DNA from: Aeromonas bivalvium
GTDB lineage: Bacteria > Pseudomonadota > Gammaproteobacteria > Enterobacterales > Aeromonadaceae
Direction: 5' to 3'
Length of the DNA stretch: 53,352 nucleotides
Assembly (NCBI RefSeq): GCF_000819765.1
Contig: NZ_CDBT01000004.1
Location: 71,250 to 124,601, forward strand
Below the pieces are notes generated by a model. It saw only the letters and a list, made by a program, of their open reading frames with translations, was not told where the DNA came from and made no database searches. A program made the translations under genes and the position numbers. This document shows positions 8,297 to 15,300 of this stretch, one piece after another; the stretch's first letter is position 1, and every line of letters begins with the position of its first letter.

Positions 8297-9445
8297 ATGG
8301 GACAAGCAGCGAAAGAGCAAGGGGCAAGCAAGCCCCTTGGCGGCGCAGGATTGCGGGGGCAGAGCGCGGGGGAGACCAGCATCTGCACCGTCGGCAAGAG
8401 CGGTACCGGGCTCACCTACCGGGGCTATGACATTCAGGAGCTGGCCAGGGGGGCCGAGTTTGAGGAGGTGGCCCATCTGCTGCTCAAGGGCGCACTGCCC
8501 AGCGCCGCCGAGCTTGCGGCCTATCAGGCCCGGCTGCGCGCCATGCGCACCCTGCCCGCGGCCCTGCGCGAGGTACTCGAGCTCATTCCCGCCGATGCCC
8601 ACCCCATGGACGTGCTGCGCACCGGCTGTTCCATGCTGGGGGATCTCGAGCCCGAAGATGGCTTCGAGCACGAACACCATGTGGCCGATCGGCTGCTGGC
8701 GGCTTTTCCCGGGATCCTGCTCTACTGGTACAAGTTCAGTCACGAGGGAGTGCGCATCGACACGGATACCTCGGAAACCTGCATCGGCGGCCACTTTCTC
8801 GCCCTGCTGCATCAGGCCCCCCCCAGCGAGCTGGCACGCCGGGTCATGAACGTCTCCCTCATCCTCTATGCCGAGCATGAATTCAACGCTTCCACCTTCG
8901 CCGCCCGAGTCTGCGCCTCGACCCTGTCGGACATGTTCTCCTGCGTCACCGCCGCCATCGGTACCCTGCGTGGTCCGCTCCACGGCGGTGCCAATGAGGC
9001 GGCCATGGCCATGATCGCACCCTGGCAGGACGAGGCACAGGCGCGGCGCGAACTGCTCGCCAAGCTGGCCGCCAAGGAGAAGATCATGGGCTTTGGCCAC
9101 GCCGTCTACCGCACCTCGGATCCCCGCAATGCCATCATCAAGGAGTGGGCCGCCAAGCTGGCGGAAGCGGCGGGGGATGACAGGCTCTATCGCGTCTCCT
9201 GCGAGGCGGAGCGGGTGATGTGGGACGAGAAGGCGCTCTTCCCCAATGCCGACTTCTTCCATGCCAGCGCCTATCACTACCTGGGGATCCCGACCAAGCT
9301 GTTCACCCCCATCTTCGTCTGCTCCCGGGTCACCGGCTGGTGCGCCCACATCATGGAGCAGCGCGAGCACAACCGCATCATACGCCCGAGCGCCGACTAC
9401 ATAGGTCCGGCTCCCCGGCATTTTGTCTCCCTGCAGCAACGCTGA
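8297..9445 (+). CDS. prpC: 2-methylcitrate synthase PrpC
   Basis: Condenses propionyl-CoA with oxaloacetate to form 2-methylcitrate; a citrate-synthase-family enzyme of 382 residues. The catalytic His229 (PLHGGANE), His268 (GFGHAVYR) and Asp319 (NADFFHAS) are present, as is the substrate-binding His194 ([10 protein letters not shown]). An ideal AGGAGG ends six bases before the ATG. The first 25 residues are a variable extension. Operon context between prpB and prpD separates it from the housekeeping citrate synthase GltA. Confidence 0.95.
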   Translation: MGQAAKEQGASKPLGGAGLRGQSAGETSICTVGKSGTGLTYRGYDIQELARGAEFEEVAHLLLKGALPSAAELAAYQARLRAMRTLPAALREVLELIPADAHPMDVLRTGCSMLGDLEPEDGFEHEHHVADRLLAAFPGILLYWYKFSHEGVRIDTDTSETCIGGHFLALLHQAPPSELARRVMNVSLILYAEHEFNASTFAARVCASTLSDMFSCVTAAIGTLRGPLHGGANEAAMAMIAPWQDEAQARRELLAKLAAKEKIMGFGHAVYRTSDPRNAIIKEWAAKLAEAAGDDRLYRVSCEAERVMWDEKALFPNADFFHASAYHYLGIPTKLFTPIFVCSRVTGWCAHIMEQREHNRIIRPSADYIGPAPRHFVSLQQR

Positions 9446-9495
9446 GGGGAGTACTCACCCGTCTCCCCACTCACCACAACGATAAGGAAATCATG

Positions 9496-10941
9496 ATGTC
9501 CGCCAACGTCGACCTCAACCACAGACCCGAACCGGATCCCATCCTGGTCGAGATTGCCGATTACGTCTGTCACCAGCCCATCACCAGCCAGCTGGCCCTC
9601 GATACCGCCCGCTACTGCCTGCTCGACACCCTGGGCTGCGGCCTGCTGGCGCTGCGCTTTCCCGAGTGCACCAAGCACCTGGGCCCCATAGTGCCGGGCA
9701 CCCAGGTGCCGCACGGTGCCCGGGTACCCGGCACCCAACTCTGCCTGGATCCGGTCAAGGGGGCGTTCGATATCGGCACCCTCATCCGCTGGCTCGACTA
9801 CAACGACACCTGGCTCGCCGCCGAGTGGGGCCACCCCTCCGACAACCTGGGCGCCATTCTGGCCACCGCCGACTGGCTATCCCGTACCCGGGTTGCCGAG
9901 GGCAAGGCGCCCCTCACCATGGCCGAGGTGCTCATCGCCATGGTCAAGGCCCACGAGATCCAGGGCATCCTGGCCCTGGAGAATGCCTTCAACCGGGTCG
10001 GACTGGACCATGTGGTGCTGGTCAAGGTGGCGAGCACCGCCGTGGTGACCCGGATGCTGGGGGGAAGCCGGGATCAGGTGATCGACGCCCTCTCCCAGGC
10101 CTTCGTCGATGGCCAGAGCCTGCGCACCTATCGCCATGCTCCCAACGCCGGATCCCGCAAGAGCTGGGCCGCCGGCGATGCCACCTCCCGTGCCGTGCGC
10201 CTGGCCCTCATCACCATGAGCGGCGAGATGGGCTATCCCGGGGTGCTCAGCGCCCCCAACTGGGGATTCTATGACGTGCTGTTTGGGGGCAACCGCTTCG
10301 CCGTCAACCAGCCTTTCGCCAGTTACGTGATGGAGAATGTGCTGTTCAAGATAAGCTACCCGGCCGAATTCCATGCCCAGACCGCGGTGGAGTGCGCCCT
10401 CAAGCTGCACGCCGAGGTGAAGGACCGCCTCGACGAGATCGACAAGATAGTGCTCACCACCCATGAGTCGGCCATTCGCATCATCAGCAAGGTGGGCCCT
10501 CTCAACAACCCGGCGGACCGGGATCACTGCCTGCAATACATGGTGGCGGTGCCCCTCATCTTCGGTCGGCTGGTGGCCGAAGACTACGAGGATGACGTGG
10601 CGGCCGATCCCCGCATCGACGCCCTGCGCGCCAGGATGCTGGTGGAGGAGGACAAGGGCTACAGCCGCGACTACCTGGAATCGGACAAGCGATCCATCGC
10701 CAACGCCATCCAGATCTTCTTCAAGGATGGCAGCCACACCGCCAGGGTCCACGTCGCCTATCCGGTGGGTCATCAGCGCCGACGGGAGGAGGGGATCCCC
10801 CTGCTGCTGGCCAAGTACAGGGCCAATCTGGCGACCCGCTTCCCGGCCAAACGGGTCGAGGCCCTCTATCGTCTCGGCCAGGACAGGGAGGCGCTCGCCG
10901 CCATGCCGGTCAATCAGTTCATGGACCTGCTGGTGATCTGA
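9496..10941 (+). CDS. prpD: 2-methylcitrate dehydratase PrpD
   Basis: Dehydrates 2-methylcitrate to 2-methyl-cis-aconitate. At 481 residues it is collinear with E. coli PrpD (483), including stretches such as [21 protein letters not shown] and [21 protein letters not shown]. Two ATGs are adjacent; the second (9496) has better spacing from AAGGAA. No acnD/prpF pair and no prpE is visible, so rehydration would rely on a general aconitase and propionyl-CoA would come from other enzymes. A strong terminator follows 18 bp after the stop. Confidence 0.95.
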   Translation: MSANVDLNHRPEPDPILVEIADYVCHQPITSQLALDTARYCLLDTLGCGLLALRFPECTKHLGPIVPGTQVPHGARVPGTQLCLDPVKGAFDIGTLIRWLDYNDTWLAAEWGHPSDNLGAILATADWLSRTRVAEGKAPLTMAEVLIAMVKAHEIQGILALENAFNRVGLDHVVLVKVASTAVVTRMLGGSRDQVIDALSQAFVDGQSLRTYRHAPNAGSRKSWAAGDATSRAVRLALITMSGEMGYPGVLSAPNWGFYDVLFGGNRFAVNQPFASYVMENVLFKISYPAEFHAQTAVECALKLHAEVKDRLDEIDKIVLTTHESAIRIISKVGPLNNPADRDHCLQYMVAVPLIFGRLVAEDYEDDVAADPRIDALRARMLVEEDKGYSRDYLESDKRSIANAIQIFFKDGSHTARVHVAYPVGHQRRREEGIPLLLAKYRANLATRFPAKRVEALYRLGQDREALAAMPVNQFMDLLVI

Positions 10942-10959
10942 CGCCTCATCTTCCAATGC

Positions 10960-10990
10960 AATGCCCGCCACCCGGCGGGCATTTTGCTAT
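10960..10990 (+). terminator. Rho-independent terminator of prpBCD
   Basis: A perfect 10-bp stem (AATGCCCGCC with GGCGGGCATT) and four-base loop ACCC, followed by TTGCT. The T run is short but the stem is strong. Confidence 0.75.
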
Positions 10991-11027
10991 GGGCGCCGCG
11001 CCCCCATGCTCAGGCCAGTGCCCGGAT

Positions 11028-11056
11028 TTGCGATACTGTACGTTTATACATATACT
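11028..11056 (+). promoter_or_regulatory. yebG promoter with LexA (SOS) box
   Basis: TTGCGA (11028-11033), a 17-bp spacer and TATACT (11051-11056) form a sound sigma-70 promoter. The spacer holds TACTGTACGTTTATACATAT (11034-11053), a LexA box of the CTG-N10-CAG type with the last base changed (CAT). Bound LexA would cover the whole promoter. E. coli yebG is also a LexA-controlled gene. Confidence 0.8.
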
Positions 11057-11083
11057 TCTACCATCATCAACAAGGAGGCAATC

Positions 11084-11395
11084 ATGGCCGTTGAAATCAA
11101 ATATGTCGTCATGCGTGGGGGAGTAGAGAAGATGACCTTTACCAGCAAGAAAGAGGCCGACGCCTATGACAAGCTGCTCGACACCGCCGACGAGCTGCTG
11201 CAGTTGCTGGTCGGGGCTCCGGTCGAGCTCGCCCCCGAGCAGCAGGAGAGCCTGGCGTTCTACCTGGCACAGCAGCGGGATCTGCTGCAGACCGTGCTGC
11301 GGGGCGGCAAGGCGCAGCCCCTTGTCCCGGAGACAGACAAGGAAGCGAGCAAGGAGAAGAGTGCCAAGGAAAAACCCCTCAAGAGCGTGGCCTGA
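11084..11395 (+). CDS. yebG: YebG family DNA-damage-inducible protein
   Basis: A small SOS-regulon protein of 103 residues whose biochemical role is not settled. The first 30 residues (MAVEIKYVV, then EKMTFTSKKEADAYDKLLDTAD) match E. coli YebG almost residue for residue. The C-terminus is lysine/glutamate-rich and probably disordered. The ATG is preceded by AAGGAGG. It stands alone: prpD ends in a terminator upstream, and accessory genes begin about 440 bp downstream. Confidence 0.93.
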   Translation: MAVEIKYVVMRGGVEKMTFTSKKEADAYDKLLDTADELLQLLVGAPVELAPEQQESLAFYLAQQRDLLQTVLRGGKAQPLVPETDKEASKEKSAKEKPLKSVA

Positions 11396-11837
11396 GGCAA
11401 CCCAAGGGAGGGCAAGGGTCGGCTCGCCCCTATGCGCTGCACCGTGCCGTTTGCCCACTTGGGTCTCACCCGTTCTTGTTGCGACAGGCAACACCATGAC
11501 GGCAAGGCCGAACCATGGGGCACCTGGTTATTGCGATGGCAACCGTGATGGCGAGCAACCGTCAGTCAGCGGGCTGGGACGGGTTGCCATGGCTGCATCT
11601 GAGGTGCATCGAGCAGAGGCCAGCGCCAGAGGAAAACCGGCATCCATTCAAACAAAAGCATAAGCAGTCAAACTTGAAAGTATTTCCCCGAAAATTTCCT
11701 AACAACCATGAATGGTTAAGCAATAACCTGCATAAACAAGGTGCATCTGGTACGCCAGAGCGCAACCGGGTGATCGCGGCAATGCGTCTGCGACCTATCA
11801 TCCACTCCTGGCAATCACTCTATCTCAGGCAATCATC
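11396..11837. other. Non-coding gap between yebG and second recombinase
   Basis: About 440 bp with no supportable gene. The first third is GC-rich and holds an interrupted inverted repeat (11400-11464). The last 200 bp become AT-rich, with runs such as ATTTCCCCGAAAATTTCC, a place where a promoter for the recombinase would fit; no clear -35/-10 pair is seen. Open frames crossing the gap have the odd composition of out-of-frame shadows. Confidence 0.6.
11400..11464. repeat. Interrupted inverted repeat downstream of yebG
   Basis: ACCCAAG (11400-11406) pairs with CTTGGGT (11458-11464), and GGGCAA (11410-11415) pairs with TTGCCC (11451-11456), giving a two-segment stem with a GC-rich 35-base loop. 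There is no T run after it, so it is not a standard terminator. It might end the yebG transcript or mark the edge of the accessory interval. Confidence 0.45.
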
Positions 11838-13121
11838 ATGCACTCCCAGATCCCGCTTCCCCCTGCCATGCCTCTGTTCGACGGACTCGCCCACCTGGAG
11901 GCGGGCAATGCCCAGGTCAATCACTACCTGGCTCAGCTCAGCCTAAATCGGGTACCGGATGCGGGCCTGGTGTACGAGCTTGCGGTCGACTGGCTGCTTG
12001 AGCAGCGTCACAGCGAGAACAACTACAAGACCTATCGCAGCGAACTCACCACCTTCCTGCATTGGTGTTTTGCCGAGATGGCCATCAGCCCGCAGGATCT
12101 GAGTCGCCGCATCATGATGCGCTACCTCGATTACTGCCAGGCACCGCCTCCGTCCCTGATCGCCTATCGCAATGTGGCCCAGTTCATCAGCGACAAGGAG
12201 TGGGGAGAGCGTTTGCCCAATCCCCAGTGGCGCCCCTTCCTTGGCAAGCGGGAGCTGGGCCGCGAGCTCCCTTATCGGCTGAGCGAGCAGGCCATGAAGA
12301 CCAAGCTCGCCATCCTCTCGGCCTTCTTCCAGTTCCTCATCCAGGAGGAGTACATGGACAAGAATCCGGCCCTGTTGCTGCAACGGGCCAAGCGCCCCCT
12401 GGCACAGGAGCAGGATCACCAGGGCAAGGCATTCAGCCAGTTGCAATGGTCCTATGTGATGCAGGCGGCGGATCAGCTGGCCGAGGCACAGCCGAGCCAG
12501 CATGAACGCACCCGTTTCCTTGTCTGTCTCATGTATGCCTGTTACCTGCGCATCTCCGAGGTGGCGGCCCGGCCCGGTTTCACCCCCGTCATGAGCCAGT
12601 TTCGACGCGATGGCAAGACAGGGGTATGGGGCTATTTCATTCCCCGCAGCAAGGGAGGCAAGCGTCGCACCGTCGCCGTTTCCCAGGATCTGCTTGAGGC
12701 ATTGACTCGCTACCGGCGCTTCCTCGGTCTCTCGCCGCTGCCGACCCCGGACGAACAGACCCCCTTGTTCGTGCGCCACAAGGCGGCGGCCCATGGTCGT
12801 GAGCAGGGAGAGCTCAATGCCAACCTCGGCATTCGCCAGCTGCGGGATCTGGTTGCCCTGGTGATAGAGGCGGGGGCCTCGCTGGCCGAAGCCGACGGTT
12901 TTACCCAGGATGGCGCCGAGATGCGGACCCTGACCCCTCACGCCATCCGTCATACCGGCATCACCCACGACATCAATCTCAATGGCCGTCCCTTGTCCCA
13001 TGTCCAGGCCGATGCCGGCCACGACAGCATAGATACCACCTCGAAATACCTGCACACCGCCAACAGCGAGCGCCATGAGAGTGCCTCAGCCAAACGGCTG
13101 GATCCCCTGCTAGGCAGGTGA
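11838..13121 (+). CDS. Tyrosine recombinase / integrase (427 aa)
   Basis: A second site-specific recombinase, unlike the first in sequence and longer. The N-terminal half (about 45-175) has the SAM-like DNA-binding pattern, with an extra insert around residues 105-150. The catalytic domain shows Arg238 (YLRISE), Lys272 (SKGGKRR), His368-x-x-Arg371, His395 and Tyr404 (TTSKYLHT), so it should be active. The stop TGA starts an 11-bp match (TGAGAGATAAC) to the repeat that flanks the small gene near the first recombinase. Its ribosome-binding site is weak (AGG, nine bases before ATG). No attachment site was found. Composition is like the core genome. Confidence 0.9.
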   Translation: MHSQIPLPPAMPLFDGLAHLEAGNAQVNHYLAQLSLNRVPDAGLVYELAVDWLLEQRHSENNYKTYRSELTTFLHWCFAEMAISPQDLSRRIMMRYLDYCQAPPPSLIAYRNVAQFISDKEWGERLPNPQWRPFLGKRELGRELPYRLSEQAMKTKLAILSAFFQFLIQEEYMDKNPALLLQRAKRPLAQEQDHQGKAFSQLQWSYVMQAADQLAEAQPSQHERTRFLVCLMYACYLRISEVAARPGFTPVMSQFRRDGKTGVWGYFIPRSKGGKRRTVAVSQDLLEALTRYRRFLGLSPLPTPDEQTPLFVRHKAAAHGREQGELNANLGIRQLRDLVALVIEAGASLAEADGFTQDGAEMRTLTPHAIRHTGITHDINLNGRPLSHVQADAGHDSIDTTSKYLHTANSERHESASAKRLDPLLGR

Positions 13122-13129
13122 GAGATAAC
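13119..13129 (+). repeat. Partial third copy of the recombinase-linked repeat
   Basis: TGAGAGATAAC matches the first 11 bases of the 15-bp repeats at 1281 and 1620. As at 1620, the TGA is a gene's stop codon. A still shorter match (GATAACGAA) lies at 13764-13772, just after the next gene. Confidence 0.45.
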
Positions 13130-13283
13130 AGACGAGGGATATCAGATTGGCTCGCCCATGGGTCTTGCTTTACTGACATCGGCTGAGCGGGTTTGAGAGT
13201 GGTCCAGACAGGCCCTCTTGTATCCGCTCACCCCAGCAGGCAAGATCTGCCCCATTCATCGGCCGGGTTGTCATGGGGTTCAT

Positions 13284-13751
13284 ATGCCGCGTTATGAGAG
13301 TCATGGGCTGCACAGCGCACAGATTGTGGGTCAGGTGATCACGAGCAAGCTCAGCGGCTCGTTCAACAGGGAAGGGTGCCTCTCCTGGGTGACCAGGATC
13401 AAGACCCTCATCGAAGGCCTCGATGGCAGACCATTCTGCCTGCTGATCGATACCCGGGACTACGAGGGCGGGACCGATGAGGCGCTCGCACTCGCAAATG
13501 AATTCAACCGCTGGCTCAATACCCAGCCGCTGGTCGCCAAGGCGCATCTGATCACCTCCCAGGTCCTCCATGCCATCGCCGTCGAGCGCGTGCCCCAACT
13601 CCAATACCAGACCATCAAGACCTTCAAGTGCATCGACGAGGCCCAGGCCTGGCTCGCCTCCCAGTTGAGCCAGGCCCAAGAAACTTGTGCGGCCGGGGAC
13701 ATGGGGATAAAGCCGCCCAGCTCGCCAGGGCAGGGGCACGAGGGCCCATGA
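13284..13751 (+). CDS. SpoIIAA-like (STAS-fold) protein
   Basis: A soluble 155-residue protein. Residues about 10-120 (QIVGQVITSKLSGSFNREG, then CLLIDTRDYEGG, then FKCIDEAQAWLASQL) follow the pattern of SpoIIAA-like/STAS-related proteins, a fold used for protein-protein regulation; the exact function is unknown. The classic phosphorylatable STAS serine motif is not evident. ATG at 13284 has GGGG six bases upstream and is preferred to a TTG 66 bases earlier. The last 35 residues are low-complexity. It follows the recombinase by 160 bp in the same direction, but cotranscription is not shown. Confidence 0.65.
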   Translation: MPRYESHGLHSAQIVGQVITSKLSGSFNREGCLSWVTRIKTLIEGLDGRPFCLLIDTRDYEGGTDEALALANEFNRWLNTQPLVAKAHLITSQVLHAIAVERVPQLQYQTIKTFKCIDEAQAWLASQLSQAQETCAAGDMGIKPPSSPGQGHEGP

Positions 13752-14223
13752 AACAGACGCTGCGATAACGAAGACATATTTGGGAGAGGGGAGAGCCAAA
13801 CCCACCGATGAGCCTGTGGCACTCTGTCCCCCATCGTCATCGATTGGCACCATGACGTACCAGACCTGAGCGCACTGATTGGCGGGTGGGAGAGGGGACA
13901 GGTTCCAGATCACGGGTAGACATCACGCCCGATGACAAGGTCGCCGGGTAGGGCGGAAGAGCGATGGGATGGAAGCGCCAGGGCGATAACGGGGCAGGGC
14001 GCCTTGACAGCAGATATACGCCAACGTGTTAGCCCAAGAGAAATTTCCGACGTGCTGCGTGCTGAATAGTAATACGGGGGTAATTCAATCCTCACATGCT
14101 CGATACAGCCACGGGACAGGGGGTATCTCTTACTTGATGCTTTTTTTATCACCATAAGGTTGTTTTGCAACCTAAACCCCCAATATCCGTATGGAACATA
14201 TAGCTCGAAGAGGGGATATACAC
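13752..14223. other. Gap between SpoIIAA-like and DUF3892 genes
   Basis: About 470 bp without a supportable gene. GC content falls visibly after about 14030. TTGACA occurs at 14005-14010, without a good -10. A small hairpin (AGGTTG with CAACCT, 14157-14173) lies 50 bp before the DUF3892 gene. Long minus-strand frames here look like shadows. Confidence 0.5.
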
Positions 14224-14436
14224 ATGGCCAAGAATATTTGTGGTAACAAGGATGGGCAGAATGGCGAAAACCAAACTTACACCATTCCTGGGCGGGGGAC
14301 AGTTCCTCGTGAAAAGCTTGTTGAAGAGATAAAGGAAGGAAAGCATCCTGACTTTCATATTTATGAGCGTAACAACGTCGAGTACGTGAGAGCTGATCCA
14401 GATAGTAATCAGCAAAACAACGTTGATAAGGATTAG
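14224..14436 (+). CDS. DUF3892 domain small protein
   Basis: A 70-residue protein whose centre (YTIPGRGTVPREKLVEEIKEGKH, then PDFHIYERNNVEYVRADPD) fits the DUF3892 family, a domain of unknown function found in many bacteria. The ATG at 14224 is preceded by AGAGGGG; an upstream in-frame ATG at 14191 lacks a ribosome-binding site. Composition is lower in GC than the flanking core genes, which suggests acquisition. A minus-strand frame (13910-14551) covers it but reads as a shadow. Confidence 0.75.
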   Translation: MAKNICGNKDGQNGENQTYTIPGRGTVPREKLVEEIKEGKHPDFHIYERNNVEYVRADPDSNQQNNVDKD

Positions 14437-14440
14437 GATT

Positions 14441-14468
14441 GATGCCGATAACCCTATTTATCGGCATC
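14441..14468. terminator. Hairpin between converging genes
   Basis: A perfect 11-bp stem (GATGCCGATAA with TTATCGGCATC) and six-base loop sit between the stop of the DUF3892 gene and the stop of the minus-strand gene at 14475. The T runs are poor on both sides, so termination is likely but not certain. Confidence 0.5.
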
Positions 14469-14474
14469 GGGCAG

Positions 14475-14759
14475 CTATGACCAGTCATCGAAGAAGACCC
14501 CCTGATCATAGAAGCCTTGCCAAGTGTCCTCAGTGACCTCGACCAGCTCAAAGGCGGTATCCGGGTACGTCATGGCCAGATAGACCCGCATCTCATGCAG
14601 GTCGCGGAACATCTCGACCTGACCCGCCACACACGCGGAAATGTCGCCTGTTGGCTCATCCTGCCAATAGACCTTGCGCTCGATGAGCGCGGGCAGATCC
14701 TGGTTTTGTGGGCTAGAGTGGGTCATGTGTGATGCAATCAAATGGTTGGTTGATTTCAT
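14475..14759 (-). CDS. Hypothetical small acidic protein
   Basis: Up to 94 residues; no family recognised. The second half (DLHEMRVYLAMTYPDTAFELVEV and the acidic tail ending FFDDWS) has a natural protein composition, and two tryptophans and a terminal DDWS argue against a random frame. Neither the ATG at 14759 nor the one at 14726 has a convincing ribosome-binding site. It is isolated on the minus strand within the accessory interval. It may be a relic or a small phage-related protein; no function is proposed. Confidence 0.45.
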   Translation of the reverse strand: MKSTNHLIASHMTHSSPQNQDLPALIERKVYWQDEPTGDISACVAGQVEMFRDLHEMRVYLAMTYPDTAFELVEVTEDTWQGFYDQGVFFDDWS

Positions 14760-14850
14760 TCAACCATGTGGCGAGTTGAATGGAAACAAGCCGTTTCTCG
14801 CCAAAATGGGTATGATGGGTCGATTGTCTAACCACTCAGGAGACAAAAAC

Positions 14851-15300
14851 ATGGACTCTAAAACGCTGCTTCTGGCCTACATGAGAGCCAAAAAGTACAG
14901 CCAATTCCAGGAAGTCGCCGCAGACCTGGGATTTACCAGCTCTTACATCTCAGCAGTGAACAAAGGAAAGTCACAACTCACTGATGCCACTGCAAAAAAA
15001 ATGGCTGAAGCAGCTGGCTTAGACGTCAGCGAAGTGCTGTTAAGCATGGCGGCGGTCAGAGAGGAAGATCCGGAACTCAAACAGGCCTGGTATGACATCC
15101 TGGCGAAGTACACCAAAGGAGCCGGCACAGCGGTAGCCCTTGCCATAGCTGTGTTTGCGACCTCTAGCGACGGGCCTAACCTTACTGCGCATAATGTATA
15201 TTATGTTAAATCAACTATTCCATTTCCTGTCACGCCTATACGAACTGTGTATAATGGCAACAATTGCTCCTCTCTCCGACCGGATGTCTTAAGTGGCTGA
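14851..15300 (+). CDS. DUF3693 phage-type helix-turn-helix protein
   Basis: The first 110 residues (MDSKTLLLAYMRAKKYSQFQE, then LGFTSSYISAVNKGKSQLTD, KKMAEAAGLDVSEVL) match the DUF3693 pattern, a Cro/CI-like HTH family seen in filamentous phages and related elements of Vibrio and relatives. The start is firm: AGGAG eight bases before ATG. A hydrophobic stretch (AVALAIAVFA) lies near residue 100. After that the frame runs another 45 residues through the apparent promoter of the lonH-type gene and ends eight bases inside it, so the C-terminus may not be original. No other phage genes are seen, so this looks like a remnant or lone gene. Confidence 0.75.
   Translation: MDSKTLLLAYMRAKKYSQFQEVAADLGFTSSYISAVNKGKSQLTDATAKKMAEAAGLDVSEVLLSMAAVREEDPELKQAWYDILAKYTKGAGTAVALAIAVFATSSDGPNLTAHNVYYVKSTIPFPVTPIRTVYNGNNCSSLRPDVLSG
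15227..15255 (+). promoter_or_regulatory. Promoter of the lonH-type gene
   Basis: CTGTCA (15227-15232), a 17-bp spacer and a perfect TATAAT (15250-15255) lie 38 bp before the GTG start. The promoter sits inside the reading frame of the preceding DUF3693 gene. Confidence 0.65.

Noticed and set aside
11515..11946. Plus-strand frame in front of and overlapping the second recombinase
   Set aside because: Composition rich in Arg, Ser and Pro, overlaps the recombinase start in another frame, and has no family resemblance.
13170..13913. Minus-strand frame of 247 codons opposite the SpoIIAA-like gene
   Set aside because: No domain, unnatural composition, no ribosome-binding site; the plus-strand frame reads as a normal protein.
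13910..14551. Minus-strand frame of 213 codons covering the DUF3892 gene
   Set aside because: Many Ser, Arg, Tyr and Cys residues and no domain; the plus-strand DUF3892 protein has a recognisable family pattern and a ribosome-binding site.
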